From Aquihabitans sp. G128 (GTDB taxonomy: Bacteria; Actinomycetota; Acidimicrobiia; Acidimicrobiales; Iamiaceae): a DNA stretch of 64,000 bases. The notes under the pieces were generated by a model. That model saw only the letters and a program-made list of their open reading frames with translations, did not search any database and was not told where the DNA came from. The translations under genes were made by a program, and so were the position numbers. The stretch covers positions 1,364,001 through 1,428,000 of the forward strand of contig NZ_CP077604.1 in NCBI RefSeq assembly GCF_019048865.1, written 5' to 3'. Shown in pieces: positions 8,497-17,508 of this stretch (its first letter is position 1; the number at the start of each line of letters is the position of its first letter).

Positions 8497-9411
8497 GTGA
8501 CGAGCACCATCCGGCACCTCACCTTCGACTGCCGCGACCCCTTCACCCAGGCCCGCTTCTGGGCCGCCGTCCTCGGCTACACCGACCACCCGGACGACCC
8601 CAACCACCCCGACGACCCCGAGGCGCTCATCGTCGACCCCCGGGGCCTGCACCCCGGCCTGCTCTTCATCCCCGTCCCCGAGCCGAAGGGCCTGAAGAAC
8701 CGCCTGCACCTCGACCTGGTTCCCGACGTCCGTCGCGACCTCGAGGTGGAGCGCCTCCTGGAGCTGGGCGCCACCCTCGTGGACGACCACCGCAAGCCCG
8801 ACGGCACCGGTTGGGCCGTGCTGGCCGACCCGGAGGGCAACGAGCTCTGCGTGGAGCGGTCGAGCGCCGAGCGGCCCGACCAGTCCGAGCCGGTCGACAC
8901 CGGCCTCCGGCCCATGCCCGCCGGGTTCCACACGTCCGGCGAGCGGGCCATGCTCGAGGCGATGCTCGACTGGTACCGAGCCGGCGTGGTGGCCAAGGTG
9001 GCCGACGCCAGCCACCACGTGGCCACCGCGACGCCGCTGCGCTCCTCCTCGTCGATCGCCGGGTTGGTCAAGCACCTGGCCCTGGTGGAGGACAGCTGGT
9101 GGGCCGAGGACTTCGCCGGCCTGCCGGAGGCCGACTGGTACGCCGGCGTCGACTGGGACGCCGATCGGGACTGGGAGTTCCACACCGTCGACGACGAGCC
9201 GCTGGCCTTGCAGGTCGAGCGCTACGAGGCGGCCTGCCAGCGCGGTCGGGAGATCGCTGCCGGGCGCGACCTGGACGAGATCGGAGCCGACACGTCACGC
9301 CGGGAGTTCAGCCTGCGCTTCGTCTACCTGCACCTCATCGAGGAGACCGCTCGCCACCTCGGCCACCTCGACGTGCTCCGGGAGCTGCTCGACGGCACCA
9401 CCGGCGAGTAG
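8497..9411 (+). CDS. Fusion of a VOC (glyoxalase-like) domain and a DinB/DUF664 domain
   Basis: A 304-residue cytoplasmic protein with two domains normally found separately. Residues 1-125 are a glyoxalase/VOC-type domain (STIRHLTFDCRDP, a FWAAVLGY helix, WAVLADPEGNELCVE near the end). Residues 145-304 are a DinB-like four-helix bundle (ERAMLEAMLDWYRAG, LVKHLALVEDSWW, HLIEETARHLGHLDVLREL) with the three spaced histidines expected for a metal site. DinB-like enzymes in actinobacteria often use mycothiol, so thiol-dependent detoxification is a reasonable inference. The GTG start follows GGAG by about ten bases. Its 3' end meets the M16 gene tail to tail. Confidence 0.8.
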   Translation: MTSTIRHLTFDCRDPFTQARFWAAVLGYTDHPDDPNHPDDPEALIVDPRGLHPGLLFIPVPEPKGLKNRLHLDLVPDVRRDLEVERLLELGATLVDDHRKPDGTGWAVLADPEGNELCVERSSAERPDQSEPVDTGLRPMPAGFHTSGERAMLEAMLDWYRAGVVAKVADASHHVATATPLRSSSSIAGLVKHLALVEDSWWAEDFAGLPEADWYAGVDWDADRDWEFHTVDDEPLALQVERYEAACQRGREIAAGRDLDEIGADTSRREFSLRFVYLHLIEETARHLGHLDVLRELLDGTTGE

Positions 9412-10687
9412 CCACCCCGGGCCGCCTTGCCGCAGGAGCGGTCAGCCGCCGAGGTCGTGGTCGGTGAGGGGGGCCGACCCCGCAGACGGCGGGCTCGGCG
9501 GCCAACAGGCGCTCGGCCACCGCGTGCACGTCGGCCCGGGTGACGGCGCGGAGCTTGGCCAGCTGCTTCTCCAGCGGGATGACCTCGCCCTTGGCGCAGA
9601 CGTGGTTGCCCAGCCGAGCCATGACGCTGCCGGAGTCCTCGAGGCCGAGGAGGGACGCGCCCTCCAGGTAGCCGAGGGCCACCTCCCACTCGCGCTCGGT
9701 CACGCCACCGGCCACCATGCCCGCCGCGGTCTCGAGGATCAGCTCGCGGACCTCGGTGGCCCGCTCGGGGCTGGTGCCCGCGTAGGCCACCACCGAACCG
9801 GCGTCGCTGTAGGACGCCAACGACGAGAACACCGAGTACGCCAAGCCGCGCTCCTCGCGGATCTCCTGGAAGAGGCGGCTGGAGAGCCCGCCGCCCAGGA
9901 TCTGGTTGCAGACGCTGAGGGCGTAGCGGTCGGGGTCGTCGGCGGCGATGCCGTCCCAGACCACGGCCACGTGGGCCTGCTCCAGCGGGCGGCGCAGCAG
10001 CGCGGTGCGCTGCACGGGCGTGGCCACCGCCGGGGCCACCCGGGCCGGCCGCTCGCCGATGGTGCGAGCCGGGAACCGCTCCCCCGCCGCCACCACCTGG
10101 GCGTGGTCGACGGCGCCGGCGGCCACCAGCACCAGGTTGGCCGGGTGGTAGTGGCGATCGAAGAAGCCGGCGATGGCCTCGCGCTCCATGGCGTCGATGG
10201 TCTCGAGCGACCCGAGGACCTCGCGGCCCAGCGGGTGGTCGCCCCAGAGCGCCTCGTGAGCGAGCGACAGCACGCGGTCGTCGCCCTCGTCCTCGGCGAG
10301 GTGCAGCTCCTCCAGGATGACCTGGCGCTCGGACTCGACGTCGTCCTCGTCGAAGGCCGGCGACGTGACGACGTCGGCCAGCAGGTCCAGCCCGACCGCC
10401 GCCGCCGCCGCCGGGACCCGGGTGTAGAACGCGGTGTGCTCGTGGGCGGTGTGGGCGTTGAGCTCGCCGCCGACGGCCTCGATGGCCTCGGAGATCTCGC
10501 GCCCGCTGCGCTCCTCGGTGCCCTTGAACAGCAGGTGCTCGAGGAAGTGCGACGCGCCGGCCAGCTCGGCCACCTCGTCACGCCCGCCCACGCGCACCCA
10601 GCAGCCGAAGCTGGCCGAGCGGGCGCCCGGGACGTCCTCGGTGACGACGGTCAGGCCGGACGGGAGGTCGGTTCGTTCGATGGTCAC
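9335..10687 (-). CDS. M16-family zinc peptidase (processing-peptidase-like), 3' frame break
   Basis: Secretory-independent zinc peptidase of the M16/pitrilysin family, usually next to pnp in actinobacteria. The inverted zinc motif HFLEH and the downstream glutamate in VILEELHLAEDE are present, as are GGGLSSRLFQEIREERGLAYSV and ESLEG-like helices of the second half. The GTG at 10687 (VTIERTDLPSGL) is preferred; a longer frame from 10777 would run through a terminator hairpin. At 9468-9473 a run of six G shifts the frame: removing one base gives a normal ending VGPLTDHDLGG and a stop at 9442-9444. As written, the frame continues to 9335 with 36 unnatural Arg-rich residues overlapping the convergent gene. 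Confidence 0.88.
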   Translation of the reverse strand: MTIERTDLPSGLTVVTEDVPGARSASFGCWVRVGGRDEVAELAGASHFLEHLLFKGTEERSGREISEAIEAVGGELNAHTAHEHTAFYTRVPAAAAAVGLDLLADVVTSPAFDEDDVESERQVILEELHLAEDEGDDRVLSLAHEALWGDHPLGREVLGSLETIDAMEREAIAGFFDRHYHPANLVLVAAGAVDHAQVVAAGERFPARTIGERPARVAPAVATPVQRTALLRRPLEQAHVAVVWDGIAADDPDRYALSVCNQILGGGLSSRLFQEIREERGLAYSVFSSLASYSDAGSVVAYAGTSPERATEVRELILETAAGMVAGGVTEREWEVALGYLEGASLLGLEDSGSVMARLGNHVCAKGEVIPLEKQLAKLRAVTRADVHAVAERLLAAEPAVCGVGPPHRPRPRRLTAPAARRPGVATRRWCRRAAPGARRGGRGGERSPR

Positions 10688-10739
10688 AGCGCGGTTCGTC
10701 TCCAGGGTCGGGCCGGCGAGCGGCCCGGAAAAGGGCGAC

Positions 10740-10766
10740 GGCCCCGGTCGACGTGCGACCGGGACC
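10740..10766 (-). terminator. Hairpin terminator behind pnp
   Basis: Read on the reverse strand, an 11-base stem (one G-T pair) closes a five-base loop, and a short CCCTTTTCC follows. It lies between the pnp stop at 10824 and the M16 start at 10687. It argues that pnp and the M16 gene are not simply co-transcribed, and it excludes the longer M16 start. Confidence 0.65.
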
Positions 10767-10823
10767 GTCTGCTCCACTACGGGTCCGGCACCTCAGCGCG
10801 AGGGGCCGGAGGGTTGCTGGTGC

Positions 10824-13281
10824 TCAGCGACGGCCGCCGCCGCGGCGACCGCCGCCACGACGCTCGCCGCCACCGGAGCGACCGCCACGGTCGCCGCCGC
10901 CACCGCCGGCCGGGCGCTCGGCGCCGGGACCGAGGTCACCGAACTCCTCACGGATCTCGGCGTCGAAGGAGTCCTCGAAGGACACGGCCTCGCGGGCCGG
11001 GCCGGAGGACGCCGGGGCGTCGTCGCTGGTGCTGCTGCTGCGCTCGGACCGCTCGGGGCGCTCCGACCGCTCGGGGCGATCGCTCGACGAGGACGAGCCG
11101 CCGCCGCCGGCGGGCACGAGGGGCGTGACCGGGGTGAGGCTGACCTTGCCGTTGGGGTCGACGTCGTCGACCTTCACGTCGATCTGCTGGCCCAGCTCGA
11201 GGACGTCCTCGACCTTCTCGATGCGCTTGCCGCCACCCATCTTGGAGATGTGGACCAGGCCGTCACGGCCCGGGAGGATGTTGACGAAGGCACCGAACTT
11301 GGTGATGTTCACCACGCGGCCCGGGTACACGGCGCCGACCTCGGCGGTGGGCGGGTTGAGGATGAGCCGGATCTGGCGCTCGGCCTCGGCCACCTTGTCC
11401 ATGTCGGACGAGCCGATGGAGACGGTGCCCATCATGCCGTCGTCGTCGACGGAGATGTCGGCGCCGGTCTCGGCCTGGATGGCGTTGATGACCTTGCCCT
11501 TCGGGCCGATGATCTCGCCGATCTTGTCGATCGGGATCTCGAAGCTGATGATCTTCGGGGCCGAGGCGCCCACCGTCTCGCGGGGCGGAGATGGTGGCGT
11601 TCATGACCTCGAGGATCTCGAGCCGGGCCACCTTGGCCTGGTCGAGCGCCTTGGCCAGGACCTCGGCCGGGAGGCCTTCGATCTTGGTGTCGAGCTGCAG
11701 GGCGGTCACGAACTCGCTGGTGCCGGCGACCTTGAAGTCCATGTCGCCGAAGGCGTCCTCGGAGCCGAGGATGTCGGTCAGGGTGACGAAGTTGTCGCCC
11801 TCGGAGATGAGGCCCATGGCGATGCCGGCGACGGCGGCCTTGATCGGCACGCCACCGTCCATCAGCGACAGGGAGCTCGAGCACACCGACGCCATGGAGG
11901 TGGAGCCGTTGGAGCTCATGACCTCGGAGACGAGGCGGAGGGCGTAGGGCCACTCCTCCAGGCTCGGGACGAGCGGCAGCAGGGCCCGCTCGGCGAGCAT
12001 GCCGTGGCCGACCTCGCGGCGCTTCGTGCCACCCATGCGGCCGGTCTCGCCGTTGGCGTAGGGCGGCATGTTGTAGTGGTGCATGTAGCGCTTCTTGGTG
12101 ACCGGGTCGACGGTGTCGAGCATCTGGTCCATCTTCGGCAGGCCCAGGGTCAGCACGTTGAAGACCTGGGTCTCGCCCCGCTGGAACAGGCCGGTGCCGT
12201 GGGCGGTGGGGACCAGCCCGACCTGCGCCGAGACGGGCCGGAGGTCGGTGACGCCACGGCCGTCCATGCGGACGCCCTCGTCGATCACCCGGCGGCGGAT
12301 GATGGACTTGGTGAGCTCCTTGAAGGCGCTCTTGACCTGGCGGGACTGGCCCTCGAGGGAGCCGCCCTCACCGGTGAGGGCGGCGACGACCTCGGCCTTG
12401 ACGGCGTCGGTGGCGGCGTTGCGCTCGGTCTTGTCGGTGATCTTGCAGGCGTCGTCCAGCTTGGAGCCGGCGGCCGCGGCCACGGCGGCCTCGACCTCGT
12501 CGCTGTAGTCGATCTGGTTCTCCCAGGCGATGGCCGGCTTGCGACCGGCCTGGGCGACGAGCTCGTTCTGGAGGGCGAGGGACTCGGCGATCCAGACCTT
12601 GGAGGCCTCGATGCCGCCGGCGATGACCGCCTCGGTCACCTTGGGGGCGCCGTCCTCGTAGTAGCTCCAGGCCTTCTCGGTGCCGGAGGCCTCGACCATC
12701 ATGATGGCGATCTCGCCGTTGACCTCGCGGCCGGCGATGACGATCTGGAAGGTGGCCTCGTCCTGCTCCTCGAAGGTCGGGTACGGGATCCACTCGCCTT
12801 CCTGGGAGTAGGCCAGGCGCACGCCGCCGATGGGGCCCTCGAAGGGGAGGCCGGTCAGCATCAGCGAGGCCGAGGCGGCGTTGATGGCGATGACGTCGTA
12901 GGGGTTGACCTGGTCGGCACCCATGACGGTGATCACGACCTGGGTCTCGTTGCGGTAGCCCTTGGGGAACGACGGGCGCAGGGGCCGGTCGATGAGGCGG
13001 CACACGAGCACGGCGTTGTCCGACGGGCGGCCCTCCTTGCGGAAGAACGAGCCGGGGATCTTGCCGGCGGCGTAGGCCTTCTCCTCGACGTCGATCGTCA
13101 GGGGGAAGAAGTCGGTGCCCTCGCGGACCTCCTTGGCGCCGTTGGCGGTCGAGAGGACCTGGGTGTCGCCCAGGCGGGCGACGACGGCGCCCTGCGACTG
13201 CGGGGCGAACGTCCCGGTCGACAGGGTCAGGGTCTTGTCGGTCCCCGAGATGGGGGCGGACACGGTGATGGCTTCAGCCAT
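10824..13281 (-). CDS. pnp: Polyribonucleotide nucleotidyltransferase, interrupted by one frame break
   Basis: Phosphorolytic 3'-to-5' exoribonuclease of RNA decay. From the ATG at 13281 (GAGGAG just upstream) come two RNase PH cores: the first with [20 protein letters not shown] and [20 protein letters not shown], the second with [30 protein letters not shown] and the [18 protein letters not shown] catalytic region. The KH ([19 protein letters not shown]) and S1 ([17 protein letters not shown]) domains lie in a different frame downstream. The break is at about 11578-11588 within CCCCGCGAG; restoring one CG pair (or removing one base) gives the expected [16 protein letters not shown] join. 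The C-terminus after S1 is Gly/Arg/Ser-rich, 70-80 residues. Because pnp is nearly universal and both parts are well conserved, a sequence error is likelier than a pseudogene. Confidence 0.93.
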
Positions 13282-13476
13282 GGTTTTCTCCTCTGGAGCA
13301 CGGTTGCTCCGTGAAGGCGATCCCGGATGGCCAGCTCCCAGTCGGTGACCTCCCGGCCCCGGAGCGGGACGAGCGATCGGCGACTGACAACTGACCGGCG
13401 ATGGGACCGCCGGGGTTGTGGTCTTGCGTGGCGGCACGCGCCGCCGGGTGGGCTTTGCACCCGCGGCCGAAGCCAT

Positions 13477-13515
13477 GGGAAAACCCCACGAGCGGCCCCG
13501 AAGGGCCGCTCGTGG
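13477..13515 (-). terminator. Intrinsic terminator of rpsO
   Basis: Positions 13486-13498 and 13503-13515 are perfect 13-base complements around a four-base loop, which is TTCG on the reverse strand closed by C-G. A GGTTTTCCC tract follows. It stands 14 bases after the rpsO stop and ahead of pnp, so pnp probably has its own promoter in 13282-13476 or depends on read-through. Confidence 0.85.
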
Positions 13516-13529
13516 CAGAGCTTGCTACC

Positions 13530-13802
13530 TCAGCGGCGCAGGCCGTGGGTGGCGATGATCGTCCGGTACCGCTCGACGTCGTTGTTCTTGACGTAGTCGA
13601 GCAGGTTGCGACGACGGCCGACCAGCATCAGCAGGCCGCGCCGGCTGTGGTGGTCCTTCTTGTGCTTCTTGAGGTGCTCGTTGAGGTGGTTGATGCGCTT
13701 CGTGAGAAGGGCGATCTGCACCTCGGGGGACCCGGTGTCGGACTCGTGGAGGCGGTGCTCCTCGATGACGGTGGGCTTCTGGCGATCGATGATCTCTGAC
13801 AA
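13530..13802 (-). CDS. rpsO: 30S ribosomal protein S15
   Basis: Primary 16S rRNA-binding protein of the small-subunit platform. The 90-residue sequence is full length, with [19 protein letters not shown], the [18 protein letters not shown] rRNA-contact region and [17 protein letters not shown]. The start is a TTG at 13802; no ATG or GTG is available nearby and AGAGGA lies about ten bases before it. rpsO is followed by its own terminator and then pnp, the usual bacterial order. S15 often represses its own mRNA; the leader 13803-13943 could host this, but no fold was verified. Confidence 0.96.
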   Translation of the reverse strand: MSEIIDRQKPTVIEEHRLHESDTGSPEVQIALLTKRINHLNEHLKKHKKDHHSRRGLLMLVGRRRNLLDYVKNNDVERYRTIIATHGLRR

Positions 13803-13943
13803 GGTGGGGTTGTCCTCTTGGGTGTCTGACCCGGCTCGAGGGCCCGCAGCGCACGGCTGCCTGGTGACGAGCGGATGTGCCCCGAATGGGCACGGTCGAC
13901 CACGCTAGCGGCGAACCCCCGTTCGTGTGAAGTCCGGACGGGC

Positions 13944-15089
13944 TCAGCCGGGCACGTCGACGTGCCAGCGGTACCGGGGCTTGCGCGGCCCGGGGACGAT
14001 GGCATCGGGGTCGAACGGCGGGGTGAGGCCCAGCACCACCGCGTCCTCGTCGTAGAAGGCGGCCTCGATCTCGTCGATCGGCGCGTCGGGCGCCAGGCCC
14101 ACCTTGGCGAAGTCGCGGTCCCGGGCGGCCCGGCTGTCGGGGTGGTCGAACATCTGGCGCAGGATGGCGGGCAGCGTCTCGGGGTCCTTGAGCAGCCACG
14201 AGTGGGTGCCGCCCTCGACCACCACGACCATGCCGCCGGAGAGCTTGGCCGCGCTGCGGGCGGTGGCGAGCGGGACCACGATGTCGCGATCGCCGTGGAT
14301 GGCCACCACCGGCACGCCGGCGGCGCCGAGCTTCTGCAGCATCCACTTGGACGACTTCGAGCGCAGGATCGAGATGCCGGGGCCGGCCAGGTGGAGCGGG
14401 TGGCGCACGTGGTGGGCGAAGGTGGGCATGGCGAGGTGGCCGAACTTCAGCGCCTGGCGGGGGTCGCGGACGAAGGGCACGGTGCTGAGCGAGTCGGCCA
14501 TGAGGATGGCCCCCACCCCGGCGAGCAGGAACGGGTTGAACCGGCTGAGGGCCACGATGCGGTCCCACGGCTCGCCGACGATGGCGTCGAGCAGGATCAC
14601 GGCGAGGGCTCGCTCGGGCTCGCGGGCCGCCAGCTCGGTCACGAGGCGTCCGCCCATGGAGTGGCCGGCGAAGATCGCCTGCTTGATGCCCAGCTCGTCG
14701 ACCACCCGGCCCACCAGCTTGGAGTACTCCTCGAAGTCGGCGCCGCCGGTGGGCAGGCCCTGGGTGGAGCCGTGGCTGGCGGAGTCGATGGCCACCACCT
14801 TGAAGCCGGCCGCCACGATGCGGCTGAGGCACTGGGCGTAGAGCATGCCCTCGGCGGTGAAGCCGTGGATGAGCACGATCGGCACGCCCCGGCCGCACAC
14901 CGACACGCCCACCCGGTGGCCGTCGGCCAGCGAGATCTGGTGGCGGGCCAAGCGGGGCAGCTCGCCGGCGACGGTGTCGGGGCCGGGCCCGTAGACCGAG
15001 CCCGTGGTGGTGTCGGAGGAGAGGACGTCCAACCGGCCCGGCGCCCCCGCGGACGGCGAGGTGGCCCCCTTCTTGCGCCTGCTCACCAT
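13944..15089 (-). CDS. Alpha/beta hydrolase
   Basis: A serine hydrolase of 381 residues with an unknown ester or C-C substrate. The fold is evident from VPIVLIHGFTAEG (oxyanion region), the nucleophile elbow GHSMGG, HGDRDIVVPL (acid) and GGTHSWL (catalytic His). The ATG at 15089 follows GAGGGG; a frame open back to 15167 reaches toward the ribF stop and is less likely. About 65 polar residues precede the core domain. It is inserted between ribF and rpsO and is transcribed with them. The last 70 residues extend past the catalytic His (DAPIDEIEAAFYDEDAVVLG), which is longer than a minimal hydrolase. Confidence 0.88.
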   Translation of the reverse strand: MVSRRKKGATSPSAGAPGRLDVLSSDTTTGSVYGPGPDTVAGELPRLARHQISLADGHRVGVSVCGRGVPIVLIHGFTAEGMLYAQCLSRIVAAGFKVVAIDSASHGSTQGLPTGGADFEEYSKLVGRVVDELGIKQAIFAGHSMGGRLVTELAAREPERALAVILLDAIVGEPWDRIVALSRFNPFLLAGVGAILMADSLSTVPFVRDPRQALKFGHLAMPTFAHHVRHPLHLAGPGISILRSKSSKWMLQKLGAAGVPVVAIHGDRDIVVPLATARSAAKLSGGMVVVVEGGTHSWLLKDPETLPAILRQMFDHPDSRAARDRDFAKVGLAPDAPIDEIEAAFYDEDAVVLGLTPPFDPDAIVPGPRKPRYRWHVDVPG

Positions 15090-15177
15090 GTCCGTGCCCC
15101 TCGTCCCCAACACCAGCGTCTCCTCGGAAGTCTGTCCCACGGGCAGACCCCCGCCGGACCATCCCATGACGGAGGCG

Positions 15178-16128
15178 TCAGGTGGCCAGCAGCGCCCGGG
15201 TCTGGGCGACGTCGGCCTGCATCTGCGCGACGAGCGGCTCGACGCCGTCGAAGCGCACCTCGCCCCGGAGCCGCTGCACGAAGCGGACCTTGACCGCCTC
15301 CCCGTAGAGGTCGCCGGCGAAGTCGAGCAGGTTGCACTCGAGCAGCGGTGCCCCCTGGGGCCGGTCGTAGAACGTGGGCCGGTGGCCGAGCGACATGGCG
15401 GTGGCGTGCACCGTGCCGTCGGCTCGCTCGAACCAGCCGGCGTAGATGCCGTCGGCCGGGAGCTGGATCTCGTCGGGGATCACCAGGTTGGCGGTGGGGA
15501 AGCCGAGCTCGCGGCCCCGCTTGTCGCCGTGCTCGACGGTGCCGCGCACCTCGTGGGGCCGGCCGAGCAGCGCCGCGGCGGCGGCCACGTCGCCGTCGAT
15601 CAGGCGCTTGCGGATGGCGGTGGACGACACGTTCTCGACCGCCTCGACGCCGTCGGGGCCCACCAGGCCGAGGCCCTCGACGGTGAAGCCGCGCGTGGCG
15701 CCCATCTCGTGGAGCAGGGCGACGTCGCCGCCGCGCTTGTGGCCGAAGTGGAAGTCCTCGCCGACCACCACGGCGCGGGCGCTCAAGCAGCCGACCAGCA
15801 CGTCGTCGACGAACTCCTCGGCGGTCTCGGCGGCCCGCTCGGCGTCGAAGCGGATGACGTAGGTGGCGTCGACCCCGGTGGCGGCCAGCAGCTCGAGCTT
15901 CTGGTCCAGGTCGCAGAGCAGGCGGGGCGCCGACTCGGGCCGGACGACGGTGGCCGGGTGCCGGTCGAAGGTGACCACCACGGTCTGCAGGCCGCGCGCG
16001 GCGGCGAGCTGGCGGACCTGGCCGATGACCACCTGGTGGCCGAGGTGCACGCCGTCGTACGCGCCGATGGTGACCACGCTCGGGTCCATCGGGGTGGGGC
16101 ACGGACCGCTGCCGTGGATGACCTGCAC
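15178..16128 (-). CDS. ribF: Bifunctional riboflavin kinase / FMN adenylyltransferase
   Basis: Converts riboflavin to FMN and then FAD. The N-terminal adenylyltransferase has TIGAYDGVHLGH, VVTFDRHP and SSTAIRKRL; the C-terminal flavokinase has HGDKRGRELGFPTANL and ECNLLDFAGDLYGE. Length is 316 residues, normal for the family. The GTG at 16128 (VQVIHGSG) is chosen because related proteins start with this segment; an ATG at 16089 is the alternative. The ribF-rpsO-pnp neighbourhood is typical of many bacteria. Confidence 0.94.
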   Translation of the reverse strand: MQVIHGSGPCPTPMDPSVVTIGAYDGVHLGHQVVIGQVRQLAAARGLQTVVVTFDRHPATVVRPESAPRLLCDLDQKLELLAATGVDATYVIRFDAERAAETAEEFVDDVLVGCLSARAVVVGEDFHFGHKRGGDVALLHEMGATRGFTVEGLGLVGPDGVEAVENVSSTAIRKRLIDGDVAAAAALLGRPHEVRGTVEHGDKRGRELGFPTANLVIPDEIQLPADGIYAGWFERADGTVHATAMSLGHRPTFYDRPQGAPLLECNLLDFAGDLYGEAVKVRFVQRLRGEVRFDGVEPLVAQMQADVAQTRALLAT

Positions 16129-16352
16129 GCCGTGGACGCTACGGACGCCGGGCGCCGCGAGCCAACTCCCTTCCCCGGCTCTGCCGTGGCCGGTAGCGTG
16201 GCCGGGTTCCGATCGCCGAGCCGCCAGGAGGATGAAGCCGATGTCTGCCGCTCGCTCCACCTCCACCGCGCGCTCGTAGCCACCTCGGTCCGGGCGCGAA
16301 CCCCCGTGCCCGCTCGGCGCCCGCGTTCGGCGCCTGCACCGAAGGTCTCCTC

Positions 16353-17430
16353 GTGAACACCAGCACCACCCCGGTACCTCCCCTGTCCGCCTACGGGTGG
16401 GACGACCACTGGTCGGCCCGCTACGACGACTTCCTCGCCTCCCCCGCCGCCCTCGACGTCGTGGAGCCGCAGCCGGGCCGCGTCATCCGCCACGACGGTG
16501 CCGGCCTCATGGTGGCCCTGGCCGACGGGCCCGTCCGGGCCATGTTCGGTCCGCCGGTGGCGCTCCCGCCCGCGGTGGGCGACTGGGTGGTGCTCGACCG
16601 CCACCGCACGCCCCAGGCCACCCTCCCCCCGGGACTCCCTCCTGCGCCGGCGCGCCGCCGGCGGCGAGGGCGAGCAGGCCCTGGTGGCCAACGTCGACGT
16701 CGTGCTCATCGTGTGCGGGCTCGACCGACCGGTCCGCCTGGGCCGCATCCAGCGGACCATGACGCTCGCCAACGACGCCGGGGCCGAGTCGATCGTCGTG
16801 CTCACCAAGGCCGACAAGGTCGGGCCCGAGGTGCCGGCGCTGGCCGAGGTCACCGTGGCCGAGGTGGACGAGGCGCTCGACGTGGTCACGCTGTCGGCCC
16901 GCGGCGGGTGGGGCATCGACGACCTGCTGGCTCGGGTGGGCACCCGCACCGTCGCGCTGATCGGCGAGTCCGGCGCCGGCAAGTCGACCCTCGTCAACGC
17001 CCTCGTGGCGGGTGAGGTGGCCGCCGAGGGCGACGTGCGGGCCGGCGACTCCAAGGGCCGCCACACCACCACGTCGCGCGAGCTGCACCTGCTGGCGAGC
17101 GGCGGGGTCCTGGTGGACACGCCCGGCATCCGCGAGGTCGGCACGTTCGCCGACGCCCAGGCGGTGGCCGAGACGTTCCCCGACATCGAGGAGCTGGTCG
17201 AGCAGTGCCGGTTCAACGACTGCGCCCACGAGACCGAGCCGGGCTGCGCGGTGCGGGCAGCCGTGGAGGACGGCACCCTCGACGCCAAGCGGCTCGCCAA
17301 CTGGCGGGCCCTGGAGGCGGAGGCGGCGTCGGCTGCGCTGCGGTCGGACCCGTTGGCCTACCGACGGGCGAACCGCCAGTTCGGCAAGATCGGCAAGGAA
17401 GCGGTCGAGCAGAAGCACAAGCGCCGCTGA
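16353..17430 (+). CDS. rsgA: Ribosome small-subunit GTPase RsgA, interrupted by one frame break
   Basis: Circularly permuted GTPase that helps 30S maturation. From the GTG at 16353 (GAAGG upstream) the OB-fold part runs to HRTPQATL; the GTPase and zinc parts are in another frame. The break lies in the six-C run 16625-16630: with five C the protein continues as TLPRDSLLRRRAAGG, matching the family. Then come TKAD (G4), GESGAGKSTL (G1), VDTPGIRE (G3) and the zinc motif CRFNDCAHETEPGC. Repaired length is about 358 residues. Divergent from ribF. Without repair the start of the second part would have no OB domain. Confidence 0.9.
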
Positions 17431-17442
17431 CGGGCCCGTCAC

Positions 17443-17465
17443 CGACCTGACGGGGCGTCAGGTCG
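17443..17465. promoter_or_regulatory. Perfect palindrome, candidate operator
   Basis: CGACCTGACG and its exact complement are separated by GGG, 23 bases in all, in the 78-base gap between rsgA and an acyl-CoA ligase whose start codon follows 43 bases later. Size and symmetry suit a TetR-family dimer. A weak terminator for rsgA is the alternative; no T-run follows. Confidence 0.5.
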
Positions 17466-17508
17466 AACGGCTTGACCCGACGGTCGGTTCGCGGTTGGCT
17501 CCCCCACC

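Noticed and set aside
10753..13314. Long forward open frame opposite pnp
   Set aside because: Antisense shadow of PNPase; low-complexity translation rich in Leu, Gly and Asp.
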